DNA of 64,000 bases from positions 106,283,174-106,347,173 of the forward strand of contig NC_021673.1 of NCBI RefSeq assembly GCF_000247815.1. Direction: 5' to 3'. Of this stretch, positions 24,346 through 38,095 are shown one piece after another. Source of the stretch: Ficedula albicollis (lineage: Eukaryota; Chordata; Aves; Passeriformes; Muscicapidae). Numbering within the stretch: the first letter of the stretch is position 1; each line of letters begins with the position of its first letter. Made by a program: the position numbers and the translations under genes. The notes under the pieces were generated by a model. That model saw only the letters and a program-made list of their open reading frames with translations, searched no databases and was not told the DNA's origin.

Positions 24346-27123
24346 GCGTGTTACACGGATACGCGGGGTATTATCTAGCTGGGAACGAATCCACCAGATG
24401 GGGTGGAATGTTTCGAGCCGGGAAATGGAGTCGGCTGCCCTGTATGAAAACAAGCTGTGGTTCAGCGGCTGCACGATGAAATGCCGACATAGAGAGAAAT
24501 GTGGCTTCCCTTCCGCCATGAATTATTTATTGTGTAGTATATTCTGGTTTTATCTGAAATCATTTTCTGATAAAGCTGCAGCAAGTGTGACAGGCAGACG
24601 AACACCACTCACACTTTAAACTAACATGCTTGATATGATTTCAGCGTGATTTGCAGTTACAGGGAAGTTGGCTACAAACTCTAGGGCTCTCGTAAAAAAT
24701 AAGAAAAGATGTTGCACATCTGAGGCTAAACACCTTGTGAGAATTGATTGACGCTTTGGATCAGACGTCAAATGAAATCAACTGTTGACTTTTTTGTTGT
24801 TTTCTCCTCAACCATCTGCTTGCTCCTCCTACTCTCCTCTGCAAAATTTCAAATGGAGCCTCACCACAGTTGTTGCTGACTTCTGGCTCAGGCCTCTGTT
24901 GTCACCATTTACATACAAAATTAGCAGCATCAGACCTGGCTCCCTGCACACCTCTGACCACTTTTTTCCCCCTAGCAGTGCTGGGCACAGGAAAATACTC
25001 CTGTGACCTTGGCCTGTCTTTGGAGGGGTATTTTTTTACTGTTTGTATTTCACATGGAGCATTGACCTTCTTGGTGGAAGAACCAGAAAGCTTCATTCTG
25101 CCGCCCCCCAGAAGTTTCTCTTTCACATGGGCTTGTGCTGTGGCTTTGGTGTAAAGATAACCATCGGAAGCAAACAGCAGGTCTGATTCACCACAAATCA
25201 GGTTAATGTGGGTTTAGTGGCGAGACAAGCCAGGCCAACCAAGTGAAAACTAAAACAGAAAACCAAGGTTCTCACAAGACATGTGATTATAACTCTCTTG
25301 TGAGTGTATGGTAGCCCTCTGGGCTAGTCTGTGAATAAAGGTTGTCCTCAAATCTGCAGGAACCTCACTGCTCAGGAGCAGAGCCTCTACAGATTCCTCC
25401 AGTTCTGGCAAATTATGCAATGACTACAAACTGTCTGCTGTTTTGCTTTGTTTTGATTGTCTCAAAAGAAAACACAGAAAGTAAAGGTTAGCCACAAGAG
25501 AATAAAGTTTAGGAAAAGATACATTTTTCATAATAGTTCTGCATGGCAAGAGAAAAAGAGACCCATGGGCTCCATCTCATCCATAAGCATGGAAAACCAT
25601 TTGCCATTCCTCTGCAGGGCTTCTCCAAACAATGCTGGTCTCTGCCAAAGGATGAGACAGCCTCATCCTGCAGCGGGCTGGGGCACCTGTGCAGAGGGAT
25701 GGCCACCAGCCTGATGAGTCCTGCTGGAATCCCCCTGCTACATGCCCCTGGCCATATGCCAAATTCATCCTTTCCTTCATCTGGTTTTCTTTTGTCCCCG
25801 GAAGGGACTTCTCCATGCATGAGGGTTCCTCAAAGGAAAGCCAGCAAGGAAAGCCCTACCAGTGCCCAGAGGCTAGCAAGGCAAAAAGTGAAATCCACAA
25901 GCAAGGAAACGATCTAGTAAGGGGAAAAAAAATTAAATGTGCTAGTAAAAGCCAAGAAAGTCAGAGAACACATGGAAACTGCTTTAATCCAAATGAACAG
26001 CATTTGCTCATGCAGACAGCCCTATTAATTTCAATGACATCACTCCTGTAAGTATATATGACTCAAAGAAAGGACTGCTCCTTGCCTAGTTTGTTCCATT
26101 TGGCTGTTTTCTCCTTAACAGCTGAGCTTAAGACCTGAGTAGTAGCTTTAACTTTGGATTTCCTGGCTTTTGTCGTGCTCCGTGTTATTTAAATGTAGGT
26201 CTGTCAACATGAATAGGCTAAAATGCTGGTCCATCCTGGTTTGGAAATGCATTGTGACAGCTCTGTGTCAGGATTGCTTCAGATGCATAGTGCCCAGCCA
26301 ACATCTGCAACGCAAATGTCAGGCTGTGTCCCTGTAATTTCAGCTTTTGTTCCTGCCACTTGCTCCTGGGGCAAGGAGCAAGTCCCTGGTATTCTGTTCC
26401 CTATCTTGGGCCATGCCTGTCAACCAGGTGTTTTCACATTAAGGGCATTTGATAGTCAGAGTCCTCTTTTGTCACTTGTTAGACCCTGGGGCCTGTCAAA
26501 GTTCAAATGCAAATACATCAGTTAGGGTTTTAAGGCCAAAGAAGCTGCCCCTTCTCAAAATTCCCCTAGCTTCTATGTGATTACTTTTCACATCACTTCA
26601 GGTGGGTTTTGTTATTTTCTTATATTTTGTAATCCTTGTTACACACACAGTCACCTTCCCAGTTAGAGCAGATGGCAATAACTTTTTTTTTTTTTGCTTG
26701 TGTTCACAGTTCTTGTTGTTGTTGTTTTCCTATTTATTTTCCAAGGAAGACACAGAGCAGGGAAATACATAGAGCTCTACAACTAAAAAATAGGTCCTAT
26801 GCAATTCTTACAAGCAAGAGAAGCAAGAACTTACTGCTTGAACAACACATAGTCCAAGTCTATTTTCAAGAATGTTTTAAAAGACGAACATTTTGAGGGG
26901 TTAAAGACACAAGGATATTCACTCTCTGTCCTAGTATAATATTCTGTGACTCCTGGATAAGAACAATAATAGAGAGGAGGCATTCCACAGTAGATGAATT
27001 CCATCAAAATAGCTACAAGTTCTTAAAAAATGGACATAATTTTCCATGTCTTAAAAAATATCACAGGAGAGAACTGAGAGAACTGGATTTACAAGGAAGA
27101 TAGGTCAAAGAGAGAAGAGAGGG

Positions 27124-27271
27124 GGAAAAAAAAGAGAAAAATTTAAACTATAAAAACAAAACACAGCAGTACACACACTTCTCCCTCTGGGGAAGGGGTA
27201 AAAAAAAGGGGAAAATTTAAACTATAAAAACAAAACATTGCAGTACACACACTTCTCCCTCTGGGGAAGGG
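27124..27271. repeat. Adjacent direct duplication, period 74 bp
   Basis: An A-rich stretch with ATTTAAACTATAAAAACAAA, then CAGTACACACACTTCTCCCT and CTGGGGAAGGGGT, occurs twice back to back (first T of ATTTAAAC at 27142 and 27216). The copies differ slightly in the A-rich part. Confidence 0.94.
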
Positions 27272-29271
27272 GTGACAGCAAAGCATATGATGGATGTTAA
27301 TAATGTTGCTTAATGCATTACTGGAAGGCATTCAGATCCAACAGTGCTGAGTGTTCTGTATAGTCCTGTATGGAACAGAAAGCAGATATGAATAACATTA
27401 TATAGGTGTTTAAATCCGTTGTGATTGCATCTTGATAGATCAGGATTTTTTTTGTTGCTTGGTTTTCTGTATTTTCTGTGTATCCTATTAGTGAAGGCAT
27501 CAATTTGAATGTTTATGTGTTTTTCCTCCTACCCCATCTCCCTTGCAGTTAAAGGTTTCTCTGATTCTTTTCTGATTTGTTTTGAGTATTAAATATGCAA
27601 TTCCATTTATTTTTTGGTATTTGGCTTCAAGCCTTGAAGACTTTTCTTCTAAGAAAATCTATTGGTCTATTTTTACTTCTGATTTTTCACTACACCTTGG
27701 CCTTTCTGTTGGGCACCAGAGATTTTTGACTGAGTAAGCAAAATGAGCCCTGTGCCTTGAAACACCAAAGGCAGCGTGGGTTTGGAAACAAAACTTAGGC
27801 TATTGATAAGGCTTTGTATCTTCTAGAGACATTCCTTTCAGTTTTTTGCACACTTTGTGTTTTGTCTTTCTTTCCCCCCTAACTTCCGTGACGGAGTTGG
27901 TTGTTGAGGAGTTGTGCATTAACAGACCCGTTGCTTTTGAGGGGCGAGGAATCAATGACACTTGACTAGATACAGCCACAGCTACAGCAGAAGTGGCAAC
28001 AATAGAGAGCAGCATCAGCATGCATCCCGCAGTCAGCTGGGAGGATGGCTTTTAGGCAAATAGCCAGTCACTAGGCAGCCAAGGACAAGGACTTCCTTTT
28101 CCCTCTGCTGAGATCTCTGAATGTTAAACTCTTCTTCCCCAGAAGAAAGGGCCACATTCCTTTCCATCACCAACAAGTTGTATATACGTTTTCCTTCATG
28201 CTTGGGATGTGATTTCCAACTCATTTGGTGCAGGTTTCCTGGAAAAGCCCACCTCATCTTATTTTTTTTTTTAAATCCCAAGAAGTTGAGAGACTTTTTT
28301 CTCCCCTTCTCAAGTCTTGGGAAGCGTCAGAGTGGCCGAGCTCCAGATGAGGCAGCTGTTCCCAAATATACTCAGTGGGAAGAGCTTTCATAACAATGGG
28401 AACCACATGAAAGCTCTCGGAGTAGCTCCTCCTACTATTGAAAAGTCCTTTCAGTTGAGTGGTTTGCATATTGGGTTGCATAAATGACTAGACACACCAA
28501 GGGGTCCATTTTCAGCACTGTGCGCATAGAATTAGACACGCAAGCCTTGCTAACAATAATGAGAGTTGTGTGCAAAACTCCCTGAGCAATATGCTGAAAA
28601 TATTCTGCTTAGTGAATCTTCCAGCTCATGGCTATTTCCTGGCAGTGCTGAGCTGAGTTCTGGGAACAAAATGAAAGTCTGGGCTCTGTGTGTGTTCACA
28701 GAGCTCACTCCTACAGGTTCTGAAGAAAATGTGAAAAGACTCTCTCCTCCCTCCCCCTTCCCCCCCACCCCTTTGTATGTCTGAAGTATAAATGAACTCC
28801 ACATCCCACTTCTCCTTCAACAGCCTTAAGAAGTGAGCTTTGAGGCTGGTGGAGGGAAAACCATTTGCCTTGAAGGAGGAGAACACAGATTTTGTATTAC
28901 TGTGTATCAAGTTTCAGTTTATCATGAGTATTTGTGCCAGTCTGCTTAGCGTGTGGCTACTCAAACCCTTGGAGAGACCTTTTTCTTACCAAGCACTGCA
29001 TGGTGGCATTCTGGTAGCCAGCCCTGCAGCCAGTCACAGGACCAATGAAACGCTGAAAATCTTGCTAGAAGGGGCTGTAGCAAAGTTGCATGTATTTATG
29101 TATGTATGTGTTTGTTTATTTATTTATTTTTCATTGCAGTAAATCAAAATACTTAGCAGTATTTTTCCAGGGAAGCTCTGTTAATGCTGTCTTAGCTTTT
29201 ATACAAAAAGTGACTGTGCCCAAGGGATGGCACAGAAGATGGCAGTTCAGGACTAGAATCTCTTCTAGGCT

Positions 29272-29403
29272 CTCACCTTGAGCTGGCCACTTCGTCTGTT
29301 TGTTTTTCCTGTTCCTCCTTCACCTGGCCAACATTCACTCACCTTGAGCTGGCCACTTCATCTGTTTGTTTTTCCTGTTCCTCCTTCACCTGTCTGGTAT
29401 ATC
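29272..29403. repeat. Adjacent direct duplication, period 66 bp
   Basis: CTCACCTTGAGCTGGCCACT at 29272 recurs at 29338, both continuing through TTTGTTTTTCCTGTTCCTCC and TTCACCTG. There is one G/A difference before the right ends diverge. Confidence 0.95.
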
Positions 29404-30780
29404 CAGGCTGTAAATTTGTCATGGAAAAGCTCCTGTGTCTATTTGAGCGTTGAGACAATACAAATATGTCTGAGTAGAAAGGAGAGTGAGAACTGTGACA
29501 CGCTGGCTGCCATTCATGTTTTTCATTAAAGAAGTGGTAATATTTTAAAAATTAATTTAAATTATTTTTAATCACTTGTTAAGCAGAGAATTTGGGATAA
29601 TAAGTTGTTTCAGCTGAGAGGAAAAATTAATGAAGGAGCCAGATAAATCTGTGATGCCAACCTGTTTTTTTAAAGATAATTTTGGGGTTTTTTTCTGATC
29701 ATGTGATATCTTAAACAAATCAGTAGCTGCTTTCTTGCTCTCAGCATCAATTCTTTCACTCAGCAGTCCCTAAATTCACTCTGTTTTCTGGATTCACTGT
29801 CTTACTGCCAGCTGAGGCCATGTCTGCCTTTCCGCATTCTTGCTTCTTTTTTCACACGCACAAAGGTACACACATACACGTGTGCTCACACAGAGTCTCT
29901 CCCTGGACCAGAGCTCCCCAGGGAGTCTCTGAATGCACCAGTCTATGCCTCAGTTTTGGGCAGTGTATTCCCAAGTAGCCCTGTAAAATCCCAGTGTCTG
30001 AGTGAGGTTGAATGCAACCAAAACAGTGTGAGCCTTTGCTTTATTCAGAGGCATTTACTATGGGCTGTCTTCTGGTTCACTGCAGCCCTTCACAGCACTC
30101 GGTCAGACCGAAGGGGCAATGAGTACCCAGCTGTCCCTACAAAGGAGTCCTCAGTCAGCTGCCCTGGGACACTCTGACACCTCCCTCCAGGTCACCAGCA
30201 TGGAGGAAGGGCCAGGGTGGGATTGCTCCCTGATGGACTCCTGGACATTTTAATTTGAAGGCAGAAGCCTTGCTCATGGAAAGCACCCAGAAGGTCCAGA
30301 TGAGATTCATGGGCATGCACTAAAACAGTGATGGAGCAGCACTCAGCTACCCCTGACAATAAGGGCTGAGATGCTAAGTGAGCTGGAGGAGCAAGCAGGG
30401 TTTGAGAGCTGCACGTCCTTGTGCAGGGATCTGGGTTTGTGTTCAAAGCTGAGCCTGGGTCACAGTGGTGTCACGAGTGGTGACATTTCTGGTGAGCTTT
30501 CTCTACAGCCCGCAGAAGCTTTTGGTTAGCCACGTTTACACTGTCATTACAACTGGTTACAACTGGTCTCACTGGAGGAATGAGAGTTAGATGCAGCAAC
30601 CTTTTAAATATTTTTTGTCTCGTGGAGATCTGACCTTAGATTTATCAGCTTTTCTCTTTTTGTGACTGAAAGATAACATATCTTTTGAAAGCCAGAGCTG
30701 ACTGCTGCACAGCTTTTTTGTAGGCTTCTAGTTGTCTGCAGCAAAGAAAGCATCGCGACTTACTCTTCTTTTTCTCTCAG

Positions 30781-30872
30781 TTCTAGGGAAAATTCGAACT
30801 GCAGTGGGCAGTGCCCAGCTTCTCATGGCTCAGAAATTTTACCAGTTCAGAGAACTTTGCGAAGAAAACCTG
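30781..30872 (+). CDS. DLGAP1: DLGAP1 coding exon: GH1 domain, middle
   Basis: This 92-nt exon follows a strong polypyrimidine tract and CAG and ends at CTG before GTATGT. With the A carried from the previous exon it reads ILGKIRTAVGSAQLLMAQKF and YQFRELCEENL, the central helices of the GKAP homology domain. Length and phase exactly compensate the phase-1 end of the preceding exon. Confidence 0.97.
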
Positions 30873-32764
30873 GTATGTAATTTTTCTGCTAGATACTAAC
30901 GTGCCTTTTACTAACCATGTGAATAATCCTACATAAACTGAACTGATTTTCTGACTAACGTGGCAGTTTTTCCAGTAAAGGCCTTGATATGAGTTTGGGA
31001 GTAACTCAAACTTGCCAGAGTCAGCATGAGTTTCACAATAGCTAGAGAGCCTTAAAACAAAGGCGAAAAGCTTTGGGTGAGCTATCACTGAGGCTCTGCT
31101 ACTGACCTCAGAGGAGTGAGGATATGTCCCTTGACCCTCGAGCTCATGGGCACACGGATGGCTAAAACACCTTAAAGTCTTTGAGGGTGGACCAGAAATC
31201 TCCTGAGTTGGGCTTTCCCAGGTGTTCCTGGGAAACAAGATCCAGACTAAAATCTGTCTCAGTGGACAAATGCAACAGAAATTGGCTCTGTCTTAATAAC
31301 GCATCCAATTCTTAATATAAAAACTGAAAAAGCCTTCTGATTGCACATCTTTGCAAATAACAACCTACAACTGCTAGTCAAGCACTGAAAAACTAGGAGT
31401 CAAAGTGTTATCTCTCGTCTCCTCATATTCTAAAAATATATACTTTATTGTTTTCAATAATTGCACCTTTCATGGTATAATCATCCTACCAAAATCCTCT
31501 GTCAGTGTGACTGTGAAAAGCACAAATAGAAATTTTATAAGGCAACCGACTCTTTCGGGTTTATTGCTTCTGAAGAGGAAGAAAACTAAAGGCAAAGTAA
31601 AACTTGAGCCATGTAAAATATCATGCAAGGTGCTACTACTAGTAATTTATTTATTTATTTGTTTGTTTGTTTGTTTGTTTACAACAAAATTAATAATAAG
31701 ATATCAGTGTATGATATACACTGCTTATGTACAAGGCCACAGCACCCATGAAACCTTGCTGACTGGTGCAGCAATTCCTCAGCATTTATAAAAAAACATG
31801 CTGAAGTGAGTGTATGCAACATTTCGTTTTAATTAAACAGCTCCAGCTGGGAAGCAGCTTATAGAGACACATCCTGTAGAAAGCCTTCCCTCATACAAGC
31901 CTTGCCAGTGGAGCAGGGATGGTTTTGTGTCCACCCACTGCATGCAAAAAGTGTTCAGAGCTGAGGTGCACTGAAGGGACAGAAGGAAAGAGAGGATTCT
32001 TGGGTCTGGCCCAAGCTGTGCTGCAGATGCTGACTGTCCAGATGTGCTCTTCTGAGCAATGCTCTTGGGCTGAGGAGTTTGCACACACAAAGCAGTGCTC
32101 CCCACCTGTGTCCCAGTTTCATTCTTCCCAAAAATCTGACTGTAAAAATGGGTTTACTGTGCTTCTGCATGTAGGCTTCTGAGCCTTTCACCCTGCACAG
32201 GTTATTCTTGACTAAATTTAAAAAAAAAAAAAAATTGGCCTGAGGTGTACAAGAGACAATTTTACTTAGTGTATTTCTATAAATCCTACATTCTCAGAGT
32301 GCAGAAAAAATGTTCACACATATATCACTATTTGCACATGCAGGAAATGTAAATTTGCACAGGTATCACTCTTTTTCACAAGTGTGAACACGGTGGGGAA
32401 TCCTAACTCACGAAAGTGAAGAGGAGGCTGGCAGTTCGTTTCAGTGCAGATAGGATTGCCACCAGTTGTGCCCAGGAGCATCCCTAGGCAGATCCTGCCA
32501 CAGGGGCCCTTTAGCCTTGGTTTGTGGGGGGCACCCACTGCCTTTGGTGAGTGGGTGTTTGCAGGGCACAGCAGCTCAACGCCGCGCCAGATTCCTCAAT
32601 AAAACCCACCAGTAAGTAATGCTCTGCTTTGCTGCTCTCTCTGGGTCTCACCCACCACTTGGATCTGCTCAAACTGCTTTGCTAGCAAGATTTGTAACCA
32701 TTTGCAGGAATGCTTTGCATTAAGGAGTACTAAAGCCAACATGTTTTTTTCTTCTGTTGCACAG
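30873..32764 (+). other. DLGAP1: DLGAP1 intron (about 1.9 kb) with TTTA/TTTG microsatellite
   Basis: GT-AG intron. A simple repeat at 31646-31680 switches from TTTA to TTTG units. An A run sits at about 32221-32234. No gene was seen. Confidence 0.9.
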
Positions 32765-32917
32765 AATCCTAATGCACATCCACGGCCGACCTCCCAGGAT
32801 TTAGCAGGGTTTTGGGATATGCTGCAGTTGTCCATAGAAAATATTAGTATGAAATTTGATGAACTTCATCAGTTAAAGGCCAATAATTGGAAACAGATGG
32901 ATCCTCATGACAAGAAG
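32765..32917 (+). CDS. DLGAP1: DLGAP1 coding exon: GH1 domain, C-terminal helices
   Basis: Fifty-one codons in phase 0 run from AAT after TTGCACAG to AAG before GTAGAA. The product reads NPNAHPRPTSQDLAGFWDML, QLSIENISMKFDELHQLKAN and NWKQMDPHDKK. This is the last helical segment of GH1 and among the most conserved DLGAP sequence. Confidence 0.97.
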
Positions 32918-35233
32918 GTAGAACACTGTAGATTTTGTATGCTTCATTTAAAACCCTGCACAAATACTGGACAGATTAAATAGGCTTCTGTGTTACAGCG
33001 TTGACGTTAAAAATGTGAAATGAAGCTCATATCAAATTAATTTCATTGTAATAACAATGTTTACATAATAATCATCTGGGATATTATCTGTAATATGTTT
33101 CAGGCATATTTTTAAACCAAAACTGTCTTTGTGAATCGGATAATGGGAATGTGGTACTTTGTTAAGCTTTACATTTAATCATATTAGACGATCAATCGTT
33201 GGAAGGAACTGCCTTATATATTGATTCTTAAATAAATCACATTTACGGTTCATATTATTGCATATAGCAAGAGTTCTAGGTTGTGTTACTGAAAACACTA
33301 GGAAAGCACTGTAACTATCGCTGACTTTGGTAGCCAGATTACAAACAGCAATATCAAAAATATGCCTTCCAAAATGTTCCATGAAGAAATTACTTTTTTT
33401 TTTTGTCCATTTGTTCGTTTTTTATTTATTTTGGGCTTTTTATAAATGGGTGATTTCACAAAAACATTCACTTACCTGGTATTGTTGTTTACCTGAGGTA
33501 GCATAAAAATCATCTGGAGCTTTGGTGGGCTTTTTTTCCTTTTTTTTTTTTTGTAAATGTAGTCTTCTTCTGTCACCATGAAAAACTACCACATCTCCAA
33601 GTGTGAGTCACATTTCACTTTACATCCTCATTTGGCACCATCACCTTTTTTTTTTCCTCCTCACCATCCACCTCAAGACAAACAGCACTTGGGTGAGCCA
33701 AAATACACGAATGTTTCAGAAAAACCTTAGGGCACAGACCCATTCCTAGAGGAACCAATGGTCTAGTGTCACGCTCCTATAGGTATGTGATTTGATGGCT
33801 GAATCTCTGCTGTGCCTGGTCTGATAGCAAGGTAGGGTCACCAGAAGGAGGGGGAACACGACTTACAGTGGTGCAGTGGCTCAGACAGGAGTCCTGGATA
33901 CCCCAACTTACGGTCAGGTGGCTGCCAATGACCAAAGCGGTGTTTTCTTTTGGACAAATAACCATAATGATATCAAACCCCGTTAATCTTGCAGCAGGAA
34001 GCTTGTACAGGCAGTGCTGGTAGCACTATTCCTCCTTCTCCTCCTCCAATCAAGACTAAATATTCATTCCTGACTTAGGAGTGCCATGTTCACACCATTT
34101 GTGCACACCTAGTGTGTTTTGTAGGGGAATGAATGTGAATGTGTTTTCCTAGTCCAAGGTACTGAAGGCAAGTCATTTTCTTATCTTCTTTTTTTTTTTT
34201 CCAGTATCTATCAGAAAAGGAAGTTAAAACTGCCAAACATGCATGCACAGAAATGCTGGTATATGGTCTTTCATTAGCTTTTACAGTAAAGTGGGTAGGC
34301 TGAGTGTTTGCAATTGCCGCAGTAAGAAATGAGACCTTTCCTTGAAAAAAAACGTGCCTTTTCTTTGCTTCTGAAAAACATTTCAAAGAGTTTCCAACAA
34401 AAAGAAGACTATAACGGTTTAAAGGAAGTTAAGTAGTGCTGAAGAAAGGGACCTACAGTAGGAAGGTAAAGATTTTAAAGAATTACACTGTGTTCCTGTT
34501 TCAACAGCATTTGTCTATGATTTTAGATGAAACAGATCATCTCCTTTCTTAAAAAGGATTAAAAAGGAAGAAAAAACTTTCTGTGGAATTGATATTTGCC
34601 TTTGGCCTTTGCCACTGGGCCCTTTTTAAGCAGCATAGATTAATCCTTGGATGGAGAGAAAAAGCAAAGTATGAATAAGTGTAACTAAGCACCTTTATAT
34701 TTTGAGCCATGGAAGCTGTTGTGAGCAGCATGAGAGAAAACGAAAGGGCAGAATGGGACCTTTGTAGTGTGATAAAATCCCTTCGCTCAGAGACCGTGTT
34801 CACAGTTGGAAGGGGATGTAACTTAAAAGACAATCTAATTAACTTGACAAAGTCTTTGTGGATGCCTGAAATTCAGTTCTGAATACACTTTTCTTTTGCG
34901 GGAGAGATCCCTCTCTGAGGGTTTTTCTTTGTTGGTGTTTTTTTTCCTTTCTTTTTTTATGTGTATGCGTGTGTACATGCACCAGGATATACATAAAAGC
35001 CCTCCTTGTTGGTCACGTATCTGGAGCTAGCTGCCACCATGATGATTAATGCATGTTCTCTTAACGGTTTTTAAGTTTTTCCTACCAGATTTTCTATTTC
35101 TAGCTGAATGTAGCTTCATGCCTATTTAGCACGAGGCCAGAGTGTATGATCTTGCTCAGCGAGACCCAGAGTGTGGGATTTTTGAGCAGCCGCTAAACTA
35201 CGAAATAGATATATAAATACGTGGTGGTTTTTT

Positions 35234-35384
35234 TAAAAAAAAAAACAAAACTGGTTATTCTGTCGCACCAGCTGCAGACAGCTAGCTCCCATCTGCATTT
35301 GGGAACGCCTTAAAAAAAAACAAAACTGGTCATTCTGTCGCACCAGCTGCAGACAGCTAGCTCCCATCTGCATTTGGGAACGCC
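35234..35384. repeat. Adjacent direct duplication, period 75 bp, led by an A run
   Basis: An A run followed by CAAAACTGGT, ATTCTGTCGCACCAGCTGCA and CATCTGCATTTGGGAACGCC occurs twice (CTGG at 35251 and 35326). There is one T/C difference. Confidence 0.95.
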
Positions 35385-35610
35385 CAAGCCATGGCACCGC
35401 GGTGTTGCAGGAGCATCTAGCGCTATGCACGGATAGAAGAGGGTGGCCCAGGAGCTGGGGGTCTCCAGAGGTCCCTCCCGGCTGTGCTGGTGGCGGGAGG
35501 TCGGTCTCTTTCCCAGCCCCTGGCACTAAGCAGGTAGCGGTGCCCGGCAGCACCGTCCCGCGGAGAAGTAGCACGGCGGCCGGCCCTCCCCTCCCCTTTG
35601 CCCTTGCCCC
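35385..35610. other. Short GC- and CpG-rich patch in the last DLGAP1 intron
   Basis: This stretch, ending about 170 bp before the terminal exon, is GC-rich with multiple CpGs (GTAGCGGTGCCCGGCAGCAC, CACGGCGGCCGGCC). It is smaller and less CpG-dense than the island at 23.7 kb. It may be a regulatory element or simply GC-biased sequence. Confidence 0.4.
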
Positions 35611-35777
35611 ATGTTTATGAGCCCTTGAGCACAAAAGCCAGTTGACTGAAGACAGAAAGGCAGATAAGAGCTAACAAACCTTAGGTAAAATGTGTGTTCT
35701 AACTACTGATATATCCTAGTTTTTCCCGCCTTTCCCTGAGAAGCTGTATAATGCCATTAACCTTCTGCTTTGATCAG

Positions 35778-35987
35778 GAGAGAAGGGTCCCTCCTCCAGT
35801 GCCAAAGAAGCCATCGAAAGGTCAGGTGCCACTCATACGAGAACGCTCTCTGGAAAGCTCTCAGCGTCAGGAGGCCCGGAAACGGCTGATGGCTGCCAAG
35901 CGCGCTGCATCGGTCCGCCAGAACTCAGCTACCGAGAGCGCCGAAAGCATTGAGATATACATCCCCGAAGCCCAGACCAGGCTATGA
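35778..35987 (+). CDS. DLGAP1: DLGAP1 terminal coding exon with C-terminal SHANK PDZ ligand
   Basis: Sixty-nine codons plus TGA follow the acceptor GATCAG. The product begins ERRVPPPVPKKPSKGQVPLI, a proline-rich SH3-like segment, continues RERSLESSQRQEARKRLMAA and KRAASVRQNSATESAES, and ends IEIYIPEAQTRL. The final QTRL is the class I PDZ ligand through which GKAP binds the SHANK PDZ domain. The tail is intact, so the protein should be competent to join the PSD-95/GKAP/SHANK chain. Confidence 0.97.
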   Translation, partial: ERRVPPPVPKKPSKGQVPLIRERSLESSQRQEARKRLMAAKRAASVRQNSATESAESIEIYIPEAQTRL

Positions 35988-36332
35988 AGGGATCCAACCG
36001 GGAGGACTCTCTCTGGCAAGACAAGCCTCATGTATAATCTGCCCCTCTAGGCTCCTGCTCAAGGTCACCACAAAGTATTTGTACCTCCTCCTCTCTCTCT
36101 CGCTCTCTGTCCCTCCTCTCCCCCTCCCCTCTCTCTGTACGCAGCTGCCCCGATGCTCCCAGTGAACTCCACTGCCGTGGCGTAGTTGTCGGTCCTCCGA
36201 GAGATGTCCTCTAACCACCCTTGCTTTCTGAAGGTTCGCCCATGTCATCACGACGCTTTGTCACATGTACTGATGCTGCCACTTTGCCTCATGTAAACGA
36301 GCACGATCCTTTTTTCTTTTCTGTTTGGAACA

Positions 36333-36338
36333 AATAAA
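36333..36338 (+). terminator. DLGAP1: Proximal poly(A) signal AATAAA of DLGAP1
   Basis: An AATAAA hexamer about 350 nt after the stop codon, within GGAACAAATAAACACAGC. It would give a short 3' UTR. Confidence 0.45.
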
Positions 36339-37050
36339 CACAGCACTCAGACCTCCACACACCCGCGCACCTGTACAGTAGATGCTCCATTTAACTTACT
36401 CATGATCTTTAGTTGACCTAAAGCTAGTCTGTTACCCAGTGTACAGCAATATCAAACTGTAGGGGACTTTGGTATTTTCAGTCAAGCAGGGTGATCCTTT
36501 CGGACTCTGCCGTCTTCCTCACAAAAGATGAAAGGAGCTATGACTCGGATTCCCTTCTTTTTATTACTGTTTTTTTTTTTTAAGCAGATGGCGCACTTTA
36601 TTCTAAACCTCCAAATCACATTTTCACCTGAATTAAGGAGTCACACAAGGGGAGGGAGCTTGGGTGGGAGCGGGGAGGGGGGAACGAAAAGAAACCCCAC
36701 AGCTCTGGCAGGTGAAAAAGTGGAAGTATATCCCACAGGTGAGATGGTAAGGGATATAAAAGATCCTGTGGAAAGATACCTGCACACTCACAGCTGCACA
36801 AACTGCCTCATTTTTATTTCATCAATCACTACTTAAACATTTCAATCAGCAGAAGATTGTAAATTCGATCTTCCAGGGAAATAATCTATTTTGAAAGGCA
36901 ATAAAAGAGTAAAAAGGAAGGAGATAAGAAGCAATGACAGTTGAAGAGATAATATAAAAGAAGGATTTTCTTGTCCAAGTATTAAGAATTTTTAAAATTG
37001 TACTGTATTGTCAATTCCTCTTGTATTGTATTGTATGGATTATATTGGTT

Positions 37051-37376
<326 letters not shown>

Positions 37377-38044
37377 CTTGGTTTTGTTGATGTCTTAATC
37401 TCGGTGGGACCATCCAATCTCATACGTCCACGCAGCCACACACAGACACCTGTAGGTGAATTACTGTACATGGAGCCTCTGAAGCTTTTCCAGGCCAGGC
37501 TTGCTTTGCTCTATCCACAGCTGGTTATATGCTACAGGTCAGACTGCTTATCACCAAACTGTCCGTATTTAGGAGTAAACTTCTAATTCAGCCTCCTCTT
37601 AATAGTATAAAGTACTCACTTGAACAAGAACAATAGACTATTTTTCACAAGTTATGGGATCAATATGAACTTAATACTTTTCACGACAAGCCTTCCTACC
37701 CTGGCTTCTGCCATTGTTTTGCAACCACGAAAAATATGCATCCTAAGGAGCTCATTAATAGTGGGCGGAAATGGCAGATAATAGGGCTGGAGAGGAGCCT
37801 GAGAGGTCAGAAATCCTGTGTGTCTGTCCCCTCCAGCCACCGCTGGCTGGGCCAGGGGCTTGTCCTCCAGCTCCTCAGATGAGGAATGATGCCGACCACG
37901 CTGCTACTGGAATCTCTTGTGCCAACATTAGGAAAGCTACGTCAGGCATGTTGCTGAACGCGAGTTGTGTGCGTGCGTGTGAGCGTGTGTGAGTGCCCAC
38001 ACGCGTGCCTAACTGGCATGTGCTGCTGCCAGCAGAATTAGCCT

Positions 38045-38095
38045 GGGTGACAGGGCTGCTCCGGGTGACAGGGCTGCTCCGGGTGACAGGGCTGG
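38045..38095. repeat. 18-bp tandem repeat, nearly 3 copies
   Basis: GGGTGACAGGGCTGCTCC at 38045, 38063 and, partially, 38081. Confidence 0.93.

Larger units (their letters stand above)
21795..30780 (+). other. DLGAP1: DLGAP1 intron (about 9.0 kb)
   Basis: GT-AG intron (GTAAGT ... TTTTTCTCTCAG). It carries a (CT)n run at about 22249-22262, four adjacent direct duplications, a sense CR1 3' end, a CpG island with a G run, and a TATG/TTTA simple repeat at about 29091-29131. No coding sequence was recognised. Confidence 0.9.
32918..35777 (+). other. DLGAP1: DLGAP1 last intron (about 2.9 kb)
   Basis: GT-AG intron (GTAGAA ... TTTGATCAG). Several T-rich runs, one adjacent duplication and a GC-rich patch are listed separately. 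No gene was recognised in it. Confidence 0.9.
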
